From assembly GCA_963842335.1 (NCBI GenBank), contig CAWJGF010000020.1, positions 1 to 64,000 on the forward strand: a stretch of DNA of 64,000 bases. Direction: 5' to 3'. The translations under genes were made by a program, and so were the position numbers. This DNA comes from PALSA-600 sp963842335 (GTDB taxonomy: Bacteria > Actinomycetota > Thermoleophilia > Gaiellales > Gaiellaceae). The notes under the pieces were generated by a model. That model was given only the letters and a program-made list of their open reading frames with translations. It did not search any database and had not been told where the DNA came from. The stretch's first letter is position 1. Every line of letters begins with the position of its first letter. Of the stretch, positions 7,397 to 15,724 are shown piece after piece.

Positions 7397-8224
7397 CTAG
7401 AACGCGATCAGCACGACGCCCGCCAGTGTCAGCGCGATCCCGGCCCGCTGCGCGGGTGCGGTCTTCTCGTGCAGCACCGCCGCGGCAAGTAGGACGGTCA
7501 CGATCGGATACAGCGACGCGAGCACGGCAGTGAGGCTGACAAGGCCGTGCCCGGAGGAGGCCGCGAAGAGCACGTTCCCGATCGTGTCGCCGATGCCGAC
7601 GCCGAGCACGATCCAGAGCTCACGGCCGCGCACGCGCAGGTCAGGTCGCTGAAGCGCAACAGCGGTGGCGATGATGAGCAGCGCCGTCGTGCGAAAGAGC
7701 AGCGAGGCCCACCAGAAGTCCGCCTTGCCCGCGACGTGCATCGGCGGGAAGTAGCACCCGAAGCCGAGTGCGGCGAGCAGTGCGAGCCCGACACCCGCGG
7801 CGACCCGGCGGCTCCCCTCCTGCGGCTCGAGCGACGCGAGCACGACGCCGACCAGCGCGAAGGCGATGCCGGCGATCTGGGTCGCGGACGGGCTGTCGCC
7901 GGTCGCTATGCCGAAGATCACGGGGATGACGGCCGATGCACCCGCGATCGGGGCGACGACGCTGATCGCTCCTGCGGCGATGCCGCGGTAGTACGCCCAC
8001 AGGCCGAGCGTGCCCGCGAGCGCAGCCGGCACCGCGAGCAGGATGAGCCAGTCGTGAGGGCCGTGGCCGTGAACCGCCACGGCGAAGGCGATCGCCGCGA
8101 GGCCGCCGACCTGTGCCCAGAAGAGCACCCGCAACGCACCGAGTGTGCGAGCGACGAGCGGCCCGACGAAGTCGGCGATGCCCCACGCGAGGCTCGCGCC
8201 GAGCGCGAGTACGAGCGCGTTCAA
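7397..8224 (-). CDS. EamA/DMT-family transporter
   Basis: A 275-residue protein with about ten hydrophobic helices in two homologous halves, as in drug/metabolite transporters. Examples are the N-terminal LALGASLAWGIADFVGP, the first-half end IAFALVGVVLASLEP and the second-half end IALTLAGVVLIAF. The substrate is not evident. ATG at 8224 overlaps the stop of the upstream HD-domain gene by 4 bp, so the two are coupled. Confidence 0.85.
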   Translation of the reverse strand: MNALVLALGASLAWGIADFVGPLVARTLGALRVLFWAQVGGLAAIAFAVAVHGHGPHDWLILLAVPAALAGTLGLWAYYRGIAAGAISVVAPIAGASAVIPVIFGIATGDSPSATQIAGIAFALVGVVLASLEPQEGSRRVAAGVGLALLAALGFGCYFPPMHVAGKADFWWASLLFRTTALLIIATAVALQRPDLRVRGRELWIVLGVGIGDTIGNVLFAASSGHGLVSLTAVLASLYPIVTVLLAAAVLHEKTAPAQRAGIALTLAGVVLIAF

Positions 8225-9033
8225 TCGACTCTGCGAGTTGCAGCGATCGCGTCGAGCTGGTTTGCGTGGTACAGCACCGCCGCCTCGGCCGAGCGGGCGG
8301 CGCGAGCATCGTGGTGGACGGCGACACAGTGCAGGAGCTCCGCGGCCTGGGCTGCCGTGAGGCCCTGCACGTTCTCCTCGATCAGGCGCAGCCCGAGATG
8401 CACGTGACCGAGCAGACGTCCCTCGTCGGTGGCCGTGAACGCGGGCCCACGGCCAAGCTCTCGGGTTCGCCCAACGTCGTGCAGCAGGGCCGCCGCGAGC
8501 AGCAAGTCGGGACGCAAGCGCGGGTGCAACTGCGCGGTCTCGCGGCAGAGCGTCGCGACGCCGACCGAATGCTCGAGCAATCCGCCGGCGTAGGAATGGT
8601 GATCGTCGGGCGTGGCGGGGTAGGCACGCAGGTCGCAGCCGGCGAGGACTGCGTTCACGGTCGCCGCCAGACCGGGGTGCGAGATCTCGGCCACGAGGAA
8701 CTCGACGAAGCCGTCCAGTTCGTCGCCGTCACGACGGAGCGCGGGCGTGAGCGTCGCCGGATCGACATCGGTTGCCTCGAGCGAGCGTACGTCGAGCTGC
8801 AGCCGGTCGCGGAACCGCTCGACGCGTCCGAGGACGCGAACCGCATCCCCCTCGGCGAAGCGCCCGTCGAGGAGCTCGACATCTTTCCAGACGCGCGCTT
8901 CGATGCGCCCCGTCGAGTCGACGAGCTCGAGCGCGAGGTACGACGCGCCCGACTTGGTGCGCAGCTTGCGCTTCGTCTTGACGGCGTAGACGGCCTCGAC
9001 GACCCGGTCCTCGGCGAGCTCCGCAATCGTCAC
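8221..9033 (-). CDS. OB-fold and HD-domain protein, YhaM-like 3'-5' exoribonuclease
   Basis: A 270-residue protein. Residues about 10-90 form an OB-fold nucleic-acid-binding domain (YLALELVDSTGRIEARVW), and residues about 115-260 an HD phosphohydrolase domain with HSYAGGLLEHSV, LLHDVGR and a later LLHCVAVHHD. This order matches the YhaM/CBF1 family of 3'-5' exoribonucleases. GTG at 9033 sits 6 nt behind TAAACT (-10) with no Shine-Dalgarno, so the mRNA is probably leaderless. The genes downstream (EamA, two crcB) are read with it. Confidence 0.8.
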   Translation of the reverse strand: MTIAELAEDRVVEAVYAVKTKRKLRTKSGASYLALELVDSTGRIEARVWKDVELLDGRFAEGDAVRVLGRVERFRDRLQLDVRSLEATDVDPATLTPALRRDGDELDGFVEFLVAEISHPGLAATVNAVLAGCDLRAYPATPDDHHSYAGGLLEHSVGVATLCRETAQLHPRLRPDLLLAAALLHDVGRTRELGRGPAFTATDEGRLLGHVHLGLRLIEENVQGLTAAQAAELLHCVAVHHDARAARSAEAAVLYHANQLDAIAATRRVD

Positions 9034-9042
9034 GGGGTCAGT

Positions 9043-9780
9043 TTACGGTCGCATCCAGACACGGAAACCGTTCTCCTCGCGACTCTCCGCGATCTCGTCC
9101 AGCACTGAGGTCGCCTCCTTGCGCCGCCAGCCGAGCGCGCCGCCGAGGTCGGCGGCGGTCAGCTCATCCGTGCTCGCGAGCACCAGGCGCGCGAGTTCGC
9201 GGCGTGCCTGCTCGAGCGGCGGTGTCTTCTTCGGCAGTCTCCACTTCCGCGCCAGGAGATCGTGCGCGAGTGCGCCCCATGTGCCCGTCCCCTCGCTCAC
9301 GTCGAGGTGGCCGTTCGTCAGCAGTAGGTGCCGGTGCAGGACGGAGATCGCCCGGTCGACGGTCTTCTTGTCGCGTCCGAGCAGCCGGCGGAGGTCGGGG
9401 CCGGTCAGCGGCTCGCCGGCGCTCGAGACTGCCGCGAGCACCTCGGACTCGGCCGGCTCGAGCTCGGGCTCCGGCCGTGCGGCGACGAGGGCGGGCAGCA
9501 CCGGCGGAGCAACGAGCGCGACCATGCGCGCGAGGTGCTTTCCGACGCAGATCAGGCTGAGCGCCGGCAGCTCGTCCTTCAGCCTCCAGAGGATCCCCAT
9601 CTCCTCGGTCCACTCGAGGAACCGGCCTTCCTCGTCGCGCACCGTCCCCGTGCGCTCCGGGCTGCCGTTCACCTGCTCCCACAACGACGGCAGGGTGATG
9701 TTCGCCTTCGGAAAGAGCAGCGCGAAGCCGACGCGATTCACCCACGTTGTAGCCTGCTCGGCTGTGCGGACGCGTGCCAC
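9043..9780 (-). CDS. AlkZ-related winged-helix protein
   Basis: A 245-residue protein with an N-terminal region containing LWEQVNGS and ILWRLKDELPA, followed by winged-helix-like segments (GPDLRRLLGRDKKTVDRAISVLHR; AADLGGALGWRRKEATSVLDEI). The N-terminal pattern resembles actinobacterial AlkZ-related proteins near the YcaQ/AlkZ DNA glycosylases, so a DNA-damage role is possible but not shown. GTG 9780 is preferred over GTG 9810 because TAGTCT lies 7 nt upstream on this strand, and the shorter form does not overlap the divergent gene. Confidence 0.6.
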   Translation of the reverse strand: MARVRTAEQATTWVNRVGFALLFPKANITLPSLWEQVNGSPERTGTVRDEEGRFLEWTEEMGILWRLKDELPALSLICVGKHLARMVALVAPPVLPALVAARPEPELEPAESEVLAAVSSAGEPLTGPDLRRLLGRDKKTVDRAISVLHRHLLLTNGHLDVSEGTGTWGALAHDLLARKWRLPKKTPPLEQARRELARLVLASTDELTAADLGGALGWRRKEATSVLDEIAESREENGFRVWMRP

Positions 9781-9802
9781 CGCCGGGAGACTAGGCTGCG
9801 GC
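9781..9802. promoter_or_regulatory. Bidirectional leaderless promoter
   Basis: The 22-bp gap between divergent GTG starts holds AGACTAGGCT (9788-9797). Read on + it gives TAGGCT, 5 nt before GTG 9803; read on - it gives TAGTCT, 7 nt before GTG 9780. The two -10 boxes share the central TA. Confidence 0.7.
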
Positions 9803-10837
9803 GTGCCCACCGTGACGCCGTTTCGCGCGCTCCGTTACGACCCCGAGGTCGCAGGTCCACTGGCCGCGCTCGTCGCTCCCCCGTACGACGTGATCTCCGA
9901 GAGCGAGCGTGCCGGCTACCTCGCGCGCAGCCCCTTCAACATCGTCCACCTGACTCTGCCGGACTCGCCGGGGCGGGCGGGCGCAGCGCTTGCGACCTGG
10001 CAGGCTGCGGGCGCACTCCGCCGCGACGAAGACGAGGCGTTCTGGTGGGTGGCCCAGGAGTACACCGGCCCGGACGGGGTCGCGCGTACGCGGGACGGTT
10101 TCGGCGCCTCGGTCGAGGCCACTCCCTACGAGGCGGGCCAGGTGCTGCCGCACGAGCGGACGCATGCCGGGCCGAAGGAGGACCGCCTGCGTCTGCTCCG
10201 CGCCACCCGGACGCAGCTCGAGCCGATCTTCCTCATCTACGACGCCGACCAGCCGTTGTCCCGTCCCGACGGGGACCCGCTGCTCGATGTCAGCGACGGT
10301 GGAGTGCGCACGCGGATGTGGCGGATCGAGTCGCCCCCCGTCGAGATCGAGACACCCCTCCTGATCGCCGACGGGCACCACCGCTACGAGACCGCGGTGG
10401 CGTTTCGCGAGGAGGACCCCAGTGCGACCCACACCTTCGCGATCCTCGTCTCGTCACGGGCGCCCGGGCTGCAGATCTTCCCGACCCATCGGATCGTTCA
10501 GCGCCTGGGCTTCGTTCCGGGCGAAGAGGTCGACGGCCCCGGGGTGGGAGTGACGCTGTACCGGGGAGGCCGCTACGTGCGGGTCGAGACCGAGGACGAT
10601 TTCGGCCCGCGTGTCGTCGAGTCGTTTGCGCCCGAAGGGGTCACCTATACCGCGTCTGCAGACGAGGCGATTGCCACCGTCGACCGGGGCGAGGCCGCCG
10701 CGGCGTTCCTGCTCGAACCGGTGTCGATCGCCCAGGTCGCGGCCTTCGCAGACGAAGGCGAGACGATGCCGCAGAAATCCACGTTCTTCTCTCCGAAGCT
10801 GACCTCCGGCTTGCTGCTCTACCCGGTGGACGCGTGA
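9803..10837 (+). CDS. DUF1015 family protein
   Basis: A 344-residue protein beginning TPFRALRYDP and APPYDVIS, which is the typical DUF1015 opening. Further signatures are LPHERT..GPKEDR, LIADGHHRYETA and the C-terminal MPQKSTFFSPKL. The family includes archaeal ADP-dependent serine kinase relatives; whether this member is an enzyme is unknown. GTG 9803 is chosen from the -10 box 5 nt upstream; GTG 9812 is an in-frame alternative. It is coupled to the next gene by a GTGA overlap. Confidence 0.85.
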   Translation: MPTVTPFRALRYDPEVAGPLAALVAPPYDVISESERAGYLARSPFNIVHLTLPDSPGRAGAALATWQAAGALRRDEDEAFWWVAQEYTGPDGVARTRDGFGASVEATPYEAGQVLPHERTHAGPKEDRLRLLRATRTQLEPIFLIYDADQPLSRPDGDPLLDVSDGGVRTRMWRIESPPVEIETPLLIADGHHRYETAVAFREEDPSATHTFAILVSSRAPGLQIFPTHRIVQRLGFVPGEEVDGPGVGVTLYRGGRYVRVETEDDFGPRVVESFAPEGVTYTASADEAIATVDRGEAAAAFLLEPVSIAQVAAFADEGETMPQKSTFFSPKLTSGLLLYPVDA

Positions 10838-11619
10838 CGCCGGACTGGCTGTCGCTCTGTCGCGCCGCGCGCGACGATGTCCGTGCAGTGCTCGACGCGA
10901 TGCCAGGTCGCGCCGAGCGCGAGCCCGTCGTGGGCGCGGGCGAGGGCGGCGACGAGACGACCGCGATCGATGCGGCCGCCGAGGCCGTGATCCTCGGACG
11001 CTTTCGCGGCGAGGACGTGCGGATCGTGAGCGAAGAGGTGGGAATCGCCGGCGACGGCCGCTTCACCGTCGTCGTGGATCCGATCGACGGCTCGCTGAAT
11101 GCGAAACGCGGCATCCCGTTCTTCTCCATCTCGATCGCCGTCGCCGAGGGCGACACCATGGACGACGTCTTCTTCGGGTACGTCTACGACTTCGGCGCGA
11201 ACGAGGAATGGACGGCGACGAAAGGCGGTGGTGCGTTCCTCTCAGGCGCCGCGCTCAGCGAGCGCCCGAAGGATGAGCTGGAGATCCTTGCGTTCGAAGC
11301 GACCACGCTGGCGTACGTCACCGAGCACGCCGCTCGTTTCACGGGCGTCGCGCACCGCCTGCGCATCATGGGATCGCTCGCCATTTCGCTCTGCCAGCTC
11401 GCTGCGGGGCGGCTCGACGGCGTGGTCTCGCTGAAAGGTGCCCGCTCGGTCGACATCGCCGCGGCGCAGCTCCTCGTGCGGGAGCAGGGCCTCGCGATCG
11501 ATCTCCCCGACGCGCCCCCGTTCGGTGCGGCACCACTCGACCTCGAGGGACGTTCACGGGTCGTCGCGGCCGGATCCGACGCGCTATGTGCCAGGCTTGC
11601 GGCCGCGCTCAGGGACTGA
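10834..11619 (+). CDS. Inositol monophosphatase-family phosphatase
   Basis: A 261-residue Li+-sensitive type sugar-phosphatase fold. Metal-binding elements are visible: VSEEVG (Glu pair), DPIDGS (Asp-x-Ile-Asp-Gly-Ser) and the C-terminal GARSVDIAAAQ where the family has a WDxAA element. DPIDGSLNAKRGIPFFSIS resembles archaeal-type IMPase/FBPase enzymes more than bacterial SuhB. The substrate could be inositol-1-phosphate, fructose-1,6-bisphosphate or another sugar phosphate. GTG at 10834 overlaps the DUF1015 stop. Confidence 0.85.
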   Translation: MTPDWLSLCRAARDDVRAVLDAMPGRAEREPVVGAGEGGDETTAIDAAAEAVILGRFRGEDVRIVSEEVGIAGDGRFTVVVDPIDGSLNAKRGIPFFSISIAVAEGDTMDDVFFGYVYDFGANEEWTATKGGGAFLSGAALSERPKDELEILAFEATTLAYVTEHAARFTGVAHRLRIMGSLAISLCQLAAGRLDGVVSLKGARSVDIAAAQLLVREQGLAIDLPDAPPFGAAPLDLEGRSRVVAAGSDALCARLAAALRD

Positions 11620-11880
11620 GCGTCGCTACCGTCGTCGCGGCACCGGCAGCCGCCACACGGGAGGCATCGAGGAGCTCACGCGCCTTCGCGACGAGCTCGG
11701 CGTTCGCAAACGGCTTGCGAAGAAACGCCGTTACCGTTCCCTGAGCGCGCTCGCGTCGAGGACGTCGTCGGTGTCGCCGGACATCGAGATCGCCGGCAGG
11801 CCTGCGAAGCGGTCGCGCAACACCGTGGCAAGCTCCGGGCCGCTCATCTGTGGCAGCTCGCCGGGCGATTCATCTAGCCT
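11609..11880 (-). pseudogene. Response-regulator receiver domain remnant, frameshifted
   Basis: On the - strand, codons from 11880 read RLDESPGELPQMSGPELATV and continue to MSGDTDDVLDASALRER, then stop. One frame over, the sequence continues GTVTAFLRKPFANAELVAKA through RELLDAS to a stop at 11609. Joined, this is the C-terminal half of a receiver domain: the LPxMSGPEL loop after the phospho-Asp, the MSGxTDD strand, and the FLRKPF switch lysine. The phospho-acceptor half is absent, and mrp begins where it should be. It overlaps the end of the IMPase gene on the other strand. Confidence 0.7.
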
Positions 11881-11886
11881 GGTCGC

Positions 11887-12948
11887 GTGCCTACACGCGA
11901 CGAAATCATGGCTGCCCTCGCCCTCGTCATCGATCCCGAGCTCCGGCGGCCGGTCACCGAGCTCGACATGGTCCGCGACATCCAGATCGAAGGCGCCGAC
12001 GTGGCCGTCACCATTGCACTCACGGTCGTCGGCTGCCCTCTCCGCTCGAGCTTCGAGGAGCAGGTCGCCCGCCACGTCGGGACGCTGCCGAGTGTCGCAT
12101 CGGTACGCCTGCACTTCGACGTGATGACGCCCGACGAGCGGGCGGCGCTCACGACCAGGTTGCGCGGTGGTGCCGAGCCGAAAGGGGTGCAGCTTCCGGC
12201 GACGACCCGGGTGATCGCCGTCGCGTCGGGCAAGGGCGGCGTGGGCAAGTCGTCGCTCGCGGTCAACCTCGCCGCCGCCTTCGCCTCCCTCGGCCATGAG
12301 GTCGGTGTCCTCGACGCGGACATCTACGGCCATTCGATCCCGCACATGCTGGGGATCCATCAGAAGCCGGTGGTCGTCGACAAGATGATCGTCCCTCCGG
12401 TCGCGCACGACTTGAAGCTGATGTCGATCGGATTCTTCCTCGACGACAACGCGCCGGTCATGTGGCGGGGACCGATGCTGCATCGTGCCCTCGAGCAATT
12501 CCTCCAGGACGTCCACTGGGGCGAGATCGACGTGCTCGTCGTCGACATGCCTCCCGGCACCGGCGACGTCTCGATCTCGCTCGGGCAGCTGCTGCCGCGC
12601 GCGGAGGCCGTCGTCGTCACGACCCCTCAGCCACTCGCGCAGGACGTCGCCTCGCGTGCGGCGACGATGGCGCAAAAGACCGGCATGCGAGTGATCGGCG
12701 TGATCGAGAACATGACCTCCGAGATGTTCGGCAGCGGCGGCGGAGAGCGTCTGGCCGGCGAGCTCGGTGTGCCGATGCTCGGGCACGTTCCGCTCGATGC
12801 ACGTCTGCGGGCTTCGGCCGATGACGGTGTGCCACTCGTGATCAGCGACCCCGAATCGGAGCCCGCCGAGGTGATCTTCGAGCTCGCACGGGCGATCGAC
12901 GCGAGTCGCGCGGGTGGCTTCACCCGCACACTGCCGCTCGTGTCGTGA
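11887..12948 (+). CDS. mrp: Mrp/NBP35-family Fe-S cluster carrier ATPase
   Basis: A 353-residue P-loop ATPase that carries Fe-S clusters to apo-proteins in the cytoplasm. An N-terminal MIP18 (DUF59) domain (about 1-90) precedes the ATPase with the deviant Walker A SGKGGVGKSS (114-123) and DMPPGTGD. The CxxC found before GSGGG in many Mrp proteins is missing (ENMTSEMFGSGGG), as in several actinobacterial homologues. GTG 11887 lies 6 nt behind TAGCCT with no Shine-Dalgarno, a model leaderless start. The stop overlaps the next gene. Confidence 0.9.
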   Translation: MPTRDEIMAALALVIDPELRRPVTELDMVRDIQIEGADVAVTIALTVVGCPLRSSFEEQVARHVGTLPSVASVRLHFDVMTPDERAALTTRLRGGAEPKGVQLPATTRVIAVASGKGGVGKSSLAVNLAAAFASLGHEVGVLDADIYGHSIPHMLGIHQKPVVVDKMIVPPVAHDLKLMSIGFFLDDNAPVMWRGPMLHRALEQFLQDVHWGEIDVLVVDMPPGTGDVSISLGQLLPRAEAVVVTTPQPLAQDVASRAATMAQKTGMRVIGVIENMTSEMFGSGGGERLAGELGVPMLGHVPLDARLRASADDGVPLVISDPESEPAEVIFELARAIDASRAGGFTRTLPLVS

Positions 12949-13706
12949 GCTCCGCCGCGTTCTTCGATCTCGATCGCACGCTGATCCGCCGCTCCTCGGT
13001 GCTCGCGCTCGCCGGTACGTTCCGCGAGCGTGGGTTGATTTCGCGCGTCGACCTCCTCAGGTCGGCGTGGCTGCAACTGCTCTTCGCGGCGCGCGGGGCG
13101 AGCGCCGAACGCGTGCGCTTCGCAGCCGAGGACGGGATGAGGCTGCTCGCCGGATTCTCGGTCGCCGACCTTCAGCACCTGCTGGGCGACGCGATGGAGC
13201 CGGTGCTGCGCCCGCTCGTGTACGCCGAGCCGCTGCGGCTCGTGCAACAGCACCGGGAGCGGGGGGAGCGCGTCTACATCGTCTCTGCGACGCTCCAGGA
13301 GATCGTGCAGCACATCGCCGACGACCTCGGCTTCGACGGTGCCGTCGGCTCGACCTGCGAGATCGCCGACGGCGTCTACACGGGGAAAGCGCTGCGGGGC
13401 GCACATGGGGTCGGCAAAGCGGAGGCGGTGCGCGAGCTTGCGAGCACTGAGGGGCTCGACCTGGACGAGTGCACTGCCTATTCCGACTCGCATACCGATG
13501 TTCCGTTCCTCGAGGCTGTCGGCCATCCTGTCGCCGTCAATCCCGACACGGCGCTCCGCAAGGTGGCAGTCGAGCGCGGCTGGCCGGTTCTCGAGTTCTC
13601 CGAGCAGTTCTTCCCGTCCCCTGCGCGGCGCCTCGGTCCGCGTGTCCTGCTCCTCCTCACCTTCGCCGCCGGCGTCGGGCTCGCGGTTCGTCGCCGTGCG
13701 CGCTGA
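12945..13706 (+). CDS. HAD-superfamily (IB) phosphatase with C-terminal membrane helix
   Basis: A 253-residue SerB-like HAD hydrolase. Motif I is FFDLDRTL (nucleophile Asp8), motif II YIVSATLQ (Ser/Thr), and motif III/IV lies in GKAEAVRE...YSDSHTDVPFLE. A helical cap occupies about residues 20-85. A hydrophobic helix near the C-terminus (RVLLLLTFAAGVGLAV) followed by RRRAR suggests membrane tethering. IB enzymes act on phosphoserine, phospholipids or similar; the substrate is not determined. GTG overlaps the mrp stop. Confidence 0.85.
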   Translation: MSSAAFFDLDRTLIRRSSVLALAGTFRERGLISRVDLLRSAWLQLLFAARGASAERVRFAAEDGMRLLAGFSVADLQHLLGDAMEPVLRPLVYAEPLRLVQQHRERGERVYIVSATLQEIVQHIADDLGFDGAVGSTCEIADGVYTGKALRGAHGVGKAEAVRELASTEGLDLDECTAYSDSHTDVPFLEAVGHPVAVNPDTALRKVAVERGWPVLEFSEQFFPSPARRLGPRVLLLLTFAAGVGLAVRRRAR

Positions 13707-14451
13707 CGAGGCACGTCCTCGGCTGGCTGCGCTCGGCTTTCGGCCTGAGGACGTCGAGACCCTGGCGGCGCACTTCCTCGATGCAGAGCGCCGCGGCCAG
13801 CTCGGCCACGGCCTCTCCCGCATCGAATGGCTCGAGACCTGGGATGACCTCGCGCCCGAGGCTCGCCCGGAGCGCGTCCTCTCGGAGCCCGGCTACGAGC
13901 GCTGGGACGGAGGTGGGTCGCTGGGCTACCTGACGCTCGCCGCCGTCGTGGCCGCCCAACTTGCGGCCCCGCCGGAGCACGCACGCGTGGTCGTCTGCTC
14001 GCGGACGTTCCCCACCGGCTCGCTCGGCTACTGGGTGCGCGCGCTTGCGACGGGCGGTCTCGTCGCGATGCTCACGGCCACGTCGCCGAGACGTCTCGCG
14101 TCGCCGGCCGGCGGCGCCGCGCTCACGGGTACGAACCCGCTCGCGATCGCGGTGCCTTCGTCCGACGGCCGCCCGATCGTGTCCGACGTGTCGATGGGCG
14201 CGGTCACGCACGGCGACGTGCTCGCCGGCCGCGCCCGTCCGGAGGAGCTCGTCCCGTTCGGCGGCCCACAGGCGCACAAGGCGTTCGCGCTCGCGGTCGG
14301 GCTGCAGGTCGTGGTCGACGCCCTGAATCCGGAGGACGGCTTCGGCGCCGTGCTCGTCGTCGCGCGCCCCGAGTCCGATCCGGTGCCGGCGCTGCGGAAC
14401 CTCGCGGCGGGCGCACGAATGCCGGGCGACGGAGGCACGAGGCCCCGTTAG
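13696..14451 (+). CDS. Ldh2-family (malate/lactate dehydrogenase-like) oxidoreductase, short
   Basis: A 251-residue protein with the N-terminal signature GHGLSRIEWL (where the family has the GHxSHG catalytic region) and GTNPLAIAVP...PIVSDVSMGAV (nucleotide-binding region). These identify the Ldh2/MDG/UDG dehydrogenase family of NAD(P)-dependent 2-oxoacid reductases. Family members are usually 330-360 residues; about 90 residues are missing, mostly in the middle and C-terminal part, so activity is uncertain. GTG 13696 overlaps the HAD gene by 11 bp. The end overlaps the convergent cupin gene by 4 bp. Confidence 0.7.
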   Translation: MRADEARPRLAALGFRPEDVETLAAHFLDAERRGQLGHGLSRIEWLETWDDLAPEARPERVLSEPGYERWDGGGSLGYLTLAAVVAAQLAAPPEHARVVVCSRTFPTGSLGYWVRALATGGLVAMLTATSPRRLASPAGGAALTGTNPLAIAVPSSDGRPIVSDVSMGAVTHGDVLAGRARPEELVPFGGPQAHKAFALAVGLQVVVDALNPEDGFGAVLVVARPESDPVPALRNLAAGARMPGDGGTRPR

Positions 14452-15074
14452 GCCGGGAAGCCGGGCTCGCGGCGGATCGCGTCGAAGTCCGAGTCGGTGC
14501 GGGCGTAGGCGACCCACTTCGGGTCGAGCGCAACCGCCTGCTTCAGGTGCAGCAGCGCGTCGAGCTGGCGGCCCGCGAGCGCCTCCATGCAGGCCAGGTT
14601 GTAGAGCAGCGGCGCGCTGTCGGGTTGCTCGGCGAGCGCCTCTTCATGGATCGCGATCGCCTCGTCCCAGCGCTCCGCCTGCGCCGCCGGCAGGGCCGCG
14701 AACATGGCCTCCCAGGCCGAGACGATGTGCGCCTGCCCGGGCTTGCCCCCCAGTGCGAGCACGGTTGTGTCCTCGTCGAGCGCGACCGCGCCTCGCTTCA
14801 GGGCCGGGTCGCGGACGAAGACGAGTTGGCCGGCCGCGAGGTCGTGCTCCGAGCCGTCGATTGTGAAGCGTGCGCGGCCGCGAAGCACGAGGTAGATCTC
14901 CTCGTGCCCGTACTGGTTCTCCGTGTGCTCCTCGAGCACCTGCCCGCCTGCCTCGCGAGCGGTGTACGCGTTCACGCCGAACGCCTTGATCCCGAAGTGG
15001 CGGCGGATCGGCCGCCAGACGAAGCCGTCGGGCATCTCGATGCGGTCGAGCTCGTCGATGTGGGTGCTGCTCAC
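14448..15074 (-). CDS. Cupin plus TPR protein (paralogue 2)
   Basis: A 208-residue protein. Residues about 25-100 form a cupin (EEHTENQYGHEEIYLVLRG, then AAGQLVFVRDP), followed by a helical tetratricopeptide-like tail (AERWDEAIAIHEEAL, SAPLLYNLACMEAL, LDALLHLKQAVALDPKW). It is a tandem paralogue of the gene directly upstream, sharing the ...FRPFGVN/IKAFGVN opening and the ending D.DFDAIRREP. GTG 15074 overlaps the upstream stop by 4 bp. The function is unknown; the cupin His/Glu pattern could hold a metal. Confidence 0.75.
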   Translation of the reverse strand: MSSTHIDELDRIEMPDGFVWRPIRRHFGIKAFGVNAYTAREAGGQVLEEHTENQYGHEEIYLVLRGRARFTIDGSEHDLAAGQLVFVRDPALKRGAVALDEDTTVLALGGKPGQAHIVSAWEAMFAALPAAQAERWDEAIAIHEEALAEQPDSAPLLYNLACMEALAGRQLDALLHLKQAVALDPKWVAYARTDSDFDAIRREPGFPA

Positions 15075-15724
15075 TCGATGGTCTCCATGAATCGTGGGTC
15101 CGACCGGAGGCCGGCGAAGTCGTCGTCGTCGCGCACGTACTCCCGAACTTCCGGAGGCCCGAGCGCGACCGCGCGCTGCAGATGGGCGAACGCGGCGTCG
15201 GTCTCGCCTTCGAGCGCTTCGAAGCACGCCGCGTTGTACTGCCCCTGCCACGCGTTCGGATAGCGCGTGAGGACCTCCGCGATCGCCGCACGGGCGCTTG
15301 CGGGGTCGCCCTCGCGCCGGGTCGCGAAGGCGATGTGGAAGTCCTCCCATGGCGCAGGCTCCCAAGCCTCGCCCGACTTCGCGCCGACGGCCAGCACAAC
15401 CGTCCCTTCCTCGGCGGCGAAAGCCTCGCGGAGTGTTCTCGGAGGAACGTGGACGAGTGTTCCGGCCCTCGCGTCGAAGGTCTCGTCGCCGACGGTGAAG
15501 GTCGCACGGCCGCGGACGACGACGTAGAGCTCCTCGACGCCGTCCTGCTCGAAGTGGCGTTCGATGACATGGCTGCCGACGGCGGCCGCCGTCCAGCAGT
15601 TGACGCCGAACGGCCGGAAGCCGACGCGGCGGCGCAAGGGCAACAGGATCGGCGCATCGTTCGTCGCTCCCGGAAAGCGATCGAGGTCGTCGATCGAGAG
15701 AATCTCGTAACCGGCCTCGGTCAT
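15071..15724 (-). CDS. Cupin plus TPR protein (paralogue 1)
   Basis: A 217-residue protein with the same architecture as its downstream neighbour: a cupin at about 45-115 (ERHFEQDGVEELYVVVRG, ARAGTLVHVPP) and TPR-like helices at about 140-200 (ASARAAIAEVLTRYP, GQYNAACFEALEGE, AFAHLQRAVALGP). ATG overlaps the DUF1028 stop by 4 bp. The pair probably arose by duplication inside the operon and may form a heteromeric complex; the substrate is unknown. Confidence 0.75.
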   Translation of the reverse strand: MTEAGYEILSIDDLDRFPGATNDAPILLPLRRRVGFRPFGVNCWTAAAVGSHVIERHFEQDGVEELYVVVRGRATFTVGDETFDARAGTLVHVPPRTLREAFAAEEGTVVLAVGAKSGEAWEPAPWEDFHIAFATRREGDPASARAAIAEVLTRYPNAWQGQYNAACFEALEGETDAAFAHLQRAVALGPPEVREYVRDDDDFAGLRSDPRFMETIE

